Part shown: positions 44,142 to 47,034 of the stretch, in pieces
How positions within the stretch are numbered: the first letter of the stretch is position 1
Layout of the letters: every line of letters begins with the position of its first letter
Assembly: GCA_016748015.1 (NCBI GenBank)
Contig: JAAOMT010000227.1
Span: 1 to 47,034 of the forward strand
Direction of reading: 5' to 3'
Length of the DNA stretch: 47,034 nucleotides
Source: Geosiphon pyriformis
Lineage: Eukaryota; Glomeromycota; Glomeromycetes; Archaeosporales; Geosiphonaceae
Translations under genes and position numbers: made by a program
The notes under the pieces: generated by a model
What the model was told of the DNA's origin: nothing
The model's input: only the letters and a program-made list of their open reading frames with translations
Databases searched by the model: none

Positions 44142-44464
44142 CTGTTAACCAAAATGAATTTATTAACCATATCAAATAAAACATATTTATTATCATTTAA
44201 TCTATGTTATTATTATTTAATTGAAAATTTTCATCACTTTTCTATTATTAATACTTTATGTTGATAATATTTAACACTTAAGCATGCTGAAACAATAGCT
44301 TTTGATCATGGTTATTAACAGGATACTAATTTTTTTTTTTTTATTTTCTTTTATTTATTTTTATTTTTTATTTTGTTGTTTTGTTGCTTTACTAACTGAT
44401 TAAAGAATTAATGCATAAAGTACTAACATTAAAAATAGCACTAATAAAAAACCCAAGAATAAGA
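44142..44464 (+). repeat. B-like LTR remnant, right part
   Basis: Starts CTGTTAACC at the C insertion point and includes gaaacaatagcttttgatca followed by tggttatta, matching B LTR at about 21390-21425 and 30608-30640, then the T-rich and ttttgttg stretch of that LTR. It is the continuation of 34030-34227. The right limit, at the start of E, is approximate. Confidence 0.7.
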
Positions 44465-45694
44465 GTAAACATTCGAAATTTGAAACAACAAATCTTATTC
44501 TTAAAGCTATACAAAAACAAATTTACAATAAATTCAAGACAATAATTGTATTAACAAACACTTATTACAAACCTAAAACAGTTTTTAAATTTTATGATCT
44601 ATTTAATATTTATAAAAATATTCTACAAAATTTAATATTCCAATCAATAAAGATTCAATATATTAACAAACTCACAAAACTGAAATTTTAACAATTTTCA
44701 GACCAAATTACTTGAATTATTTTGGACTACTATTTCAATATTACAGATAGTACTTGGACTTTAATAGAGCTCAGTTTTGAGAAGAAAATTATGTTATTAG
44801 TAGAATTTTAATCATTAAATTAACATAAAATTACCCTTATAATTCTTATCATTAATTAATATATATTATTATTGTTAAATTATTACTTATTATTTAATCA
44901 AATTTGTACAATAAAAATTAAGATGATCAAATTACACAATATTTTAAATTATATAACATTCAAAAATTTGCAAAAATTTACCAAAATAATAAATAATTTA
45001 CTATTTAGTTAATAGTTTGCAGAAATAACTTGTAGTTTGTCAAAATATATCTTTAATTTATCGAAATTATAGCAAAAAAAAAAATACAAGTTTATAGATT
45101 AGTACTATAACAAGTTGTATAAAAGAAAAACTTTTCTTTTTAAGAAAATATATCTTATTTATAATAATCTTATTATAGATATTTTACTTGAAAATTATTT
45201 TTTTTAGAACAAATCTCTTAGTACAAATCAAATAAAAACCAAATACTTAAAAAATGCAAAAATTTGTTAGTTAATATTTGAAATTCTAACTAATGTTTTA
45301 AAATTAATTAATAACTTTAGGTTTAAATAGAAAACAATTCTTTTAACAAAATTTTATTTCTTTTATACTTCTATTATTTTCTTTTTTTTTTTTAATATAA
45401 TTATTAAAGTAGTTTACAAACAAGATTCTTGTAAAAAAGTTAACTTTTATAGCAAAGTAATTACACATTTTTAGTAAGCTTTCAGATAAGCAATTTCTAA
45501 AAAAAAGTTGACTTTTATTACAAAGTAATTGGTATAAAATCAGTTATTCTACTTATAAATCCAGTATTTTAAATTATAGGAGATAATTTGAAAATAAATT
45601 CAGTTATTAGAAATTTAACAGTTTTTAAAAATGTAAATTCACAATAAACAGACATTAACAATATTTAAAAAAAAGACCAAAAATCTTAGTAACA
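44465..45694 (+). mobile_element. Element E: 3' end of a C-type element, inverted
   Basis: Plus-strand counterpart of C bases 35198-35530 followed by a full LTR. The extra-ORF part (about 44465-44815) retains words such as atacaaaaacaaatttacaa; then comes a decayed polypurine run (tgagaagaaaatta) and an LTR at 44792-45694. It faces C head on, so the 5' LTR of C and this LTR form a large imperfect inverted repeat. Much more AT-rich than C, hence older. Confidence 0.85.
44792..45694 (+). repeat. Element E LTR
   Basis: About 903 bases in reverse orientation to the C LTRs. Starts TGTTATTAGTAGAATTTTA and ends ATCTTAGTAACA, matching the C termini after C/T changes. Shorter than 971 bases through several small deletions. 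Confidence 0.86.
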
Positions 45695-46140
45695 ATATTT
45701 TTAAAAATATGTCATAATTTTCTGAAAATATGCTTACTTATTAAGTACTATTTTCTTATTAATCTATTTTTATGATCTGTTTTTTTTATCTTTTTCTTGT
45801 ATTTTTTTTCTATAAGTAACAATAATAATAAAAATTTCGCTTAATGGCTTTTATGACCAATCTGGTTTTTTGTTAATTAGAATAGTTTATTTGCTTGGTA
45901 TTGTTAAGTTTTTTGTAGTTAGTTTTGGTTTGTATAAAATGTATTTGTTTTTTTCAAGCATAAACAATAGTACAGAAGTTTATATAAAAATGTAATATTG
46001 TTTTGATTGACTTAAATAACTGGTCATATATAACAAGTATATAAGTTATATCTAATTAGATTTATTTAGTTTGTTTCTGTATACTAGATAGTAATTAAGT
46101 TGTATTTATTAATAATAATAATAATAAAAATTAAACCAAA
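45695..46140 (+). mobile_element. 3' end of a second LINE copy
   Basis: Bases about 45830-46140 align with the LINE 3' end at about 4340-4640: the coding end translates LLGIVKFFVVSFGL...YLFFS (cf. LLSIDKAFGIVFGF...CLFFS at 4398-4458), the 3' UTR word attgttttgattgacttaaa parallels attgtcttgattagcttaaa, and it ends in a (AAT)n tail near 46105-46130. Same orientation as the telomeric copy. The 5' part is lost at E; 45695-45830 is too decayed to assign firmly. Confidence 0.75.
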
Positions 46141-47034
46141 AGTTATTTAAATACTATTTTAATTATTAAAAAACAAATTATTATAATTAATAAAATACAT
46201 ATTATTATTAAGTCAAAAAAATTATTAATAGAAAAAAATTATTAATAAAATAGATAAATATATACTTAAATATATAATAATAATTATATTATTGTTTTTT
46301 AATATAATTAAAAAAATAAGCTTTAAATTAGCTTAATAAAATTATAAAAAACATAAAACTCTTAAAAAAACAACTATAAAAATACAAATAAAAATTTTGA
46401 ATATTATATAATTAAATATTTTTAAAGTTTTAATCATTATTAATATTAATTATTTATTATTATATAATTAACCATTTTATTTTCAGATAATAATTGTTAA
46501 TTTGATTAATAATTTGATTATTAATCTAATTATTAACTTAATTATTAATTTAATTGTTAATCTAATTATTAATAGTTACATATAAAAAAACATAAAATCT
46601 AAAAATTAAATACAATAAAAATATATCCAATATTTTTTCTTATTTTTTAATTTTTTATCTTTAAGTATTTAAATATTTGTAAATAAAAAACTAATTGGTA
46701 TTTCTTAATTTGTATTGTTAAAATTAATTTAAAAAATATTTGTTTGCTTTTGTAATTTTTTGAATAAAAAATAATTAAAAAGCACAATACCTATTATTGA
46801 TTTTTAAAATCACCAAGTAAAACATAAAATAATCGCAATAGTGTTATTTTATTAACAATCATGAACTATTTTTCTATTTTCAAATTTTCCAAAAAAAATT
46901 AAGTGATTCTAAAATTGATTACACACATTGAATCTTTACAAATTCAATTCGTTTCTTTGATTGAATTTCCTTTTTTATTATTTCCATTACTCAAACCCGT
47001 AACAATATATTGTTCAATTAATTAATCTAAAATA
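46141..47034. other. AT-rich right edge, no gene seen
   Basis: No open frame of note. A 12-base tandem repeat sits at 46499-46573. From about 46780 to the end the composition becomes slightly richer in C and G (for example cattactcaaacccgtaaca), which may mark non-transposon DNA or the edge of another element. Confidence 0.5.
46499..46573. repeat. 12-base tandem repeat, unit AATYTAATTATT
   Basis: About six imperfect copies: aatttgattaat, aatttgattatt, aatctaattatt, aacttaattatt, aatttaattgtt, aatctaattatt. Differences are C/T and G/A. Not linked to a gene. Confidence 0.85.

Noticed and set aside
46499-46573. CRISPR-like array
   Set aside because: Units are 12 bases, tandem and without spacers, in a eukaryotic chromosome end.

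Overview
This window is a chromosome end from an AT-rich eukaryote. An arbuscular mycorrhizal fungus (Glomeromycotina, Rhizophagus/Gigaspora-like) is my best guess. The evidence is a TTAGGG-type telomere at base 1, a LINE whose RT and RNase H resemble a family I recall as amplified in Rhizophagus, and a landscape made wholly of decayed transposons. I found no convincing host gene and no tRNA, rRNA or CRISPR. The organism call is inference.

Layout. 1-480: telomere, canonical (CCCTAA)n for about 100 bases, then mostly the variant CCCTAT. 499-4640: a LINE with its 5' end facing the telomere. 4641-6385: very AT-rich decayed DNA. 6386-14194: Ty3/gypsy-like LTR element A (minus strand), both LTRs present, integrase missing. 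14195-19220 plus 33568-34030: an old, heavily decayed relative, D (minus), split by a Tigger/pogo-like DNA transposon (19221-33567) with TA on both sides. That transposon is itself invaded by LTR element B (plus, 20966-31049) and carries further gene remnants (31298-33292). 34228-44141: LTR element C (minus) with two 971-base LTRs, inserted into a B-like LTR remnant (34030-34227 and 44142-44464). 44465-45694: E, the 3' end of a C-type element in inverted orientation. 45695-46140: the 3' end of a second LINE copy. 46141-47034: AT-rich DNA with a 12-base tandem repeat.

A, B, C and D share one unusual plan: gag with zinc knuckle, aspartic protease, a two-cluster cysteine module of unknown function, a dUTPase, a pre-RT segment, RT, RNase H, integrase (absent in A), and an extra conserved ORF between integrase and the 3' LTR. 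The cysteine module, the dUTPase and the extra ORF are the most interesting content: they recur in related but clearly different elements, so they are not chance ORFs.

Almost every coding region is broken by in-frame stops that are one C-to-T or G-to-A change from CAG, CAA, CGA or TGG, and several catalytic Asp codons have become Asn the same way. This looks like repeat-directed or methylation-linked C-to-T decay. The older nested layers (D, E, second LINE) look more decayed than the younger ones (A, B, C), which gives a relative insertion order.
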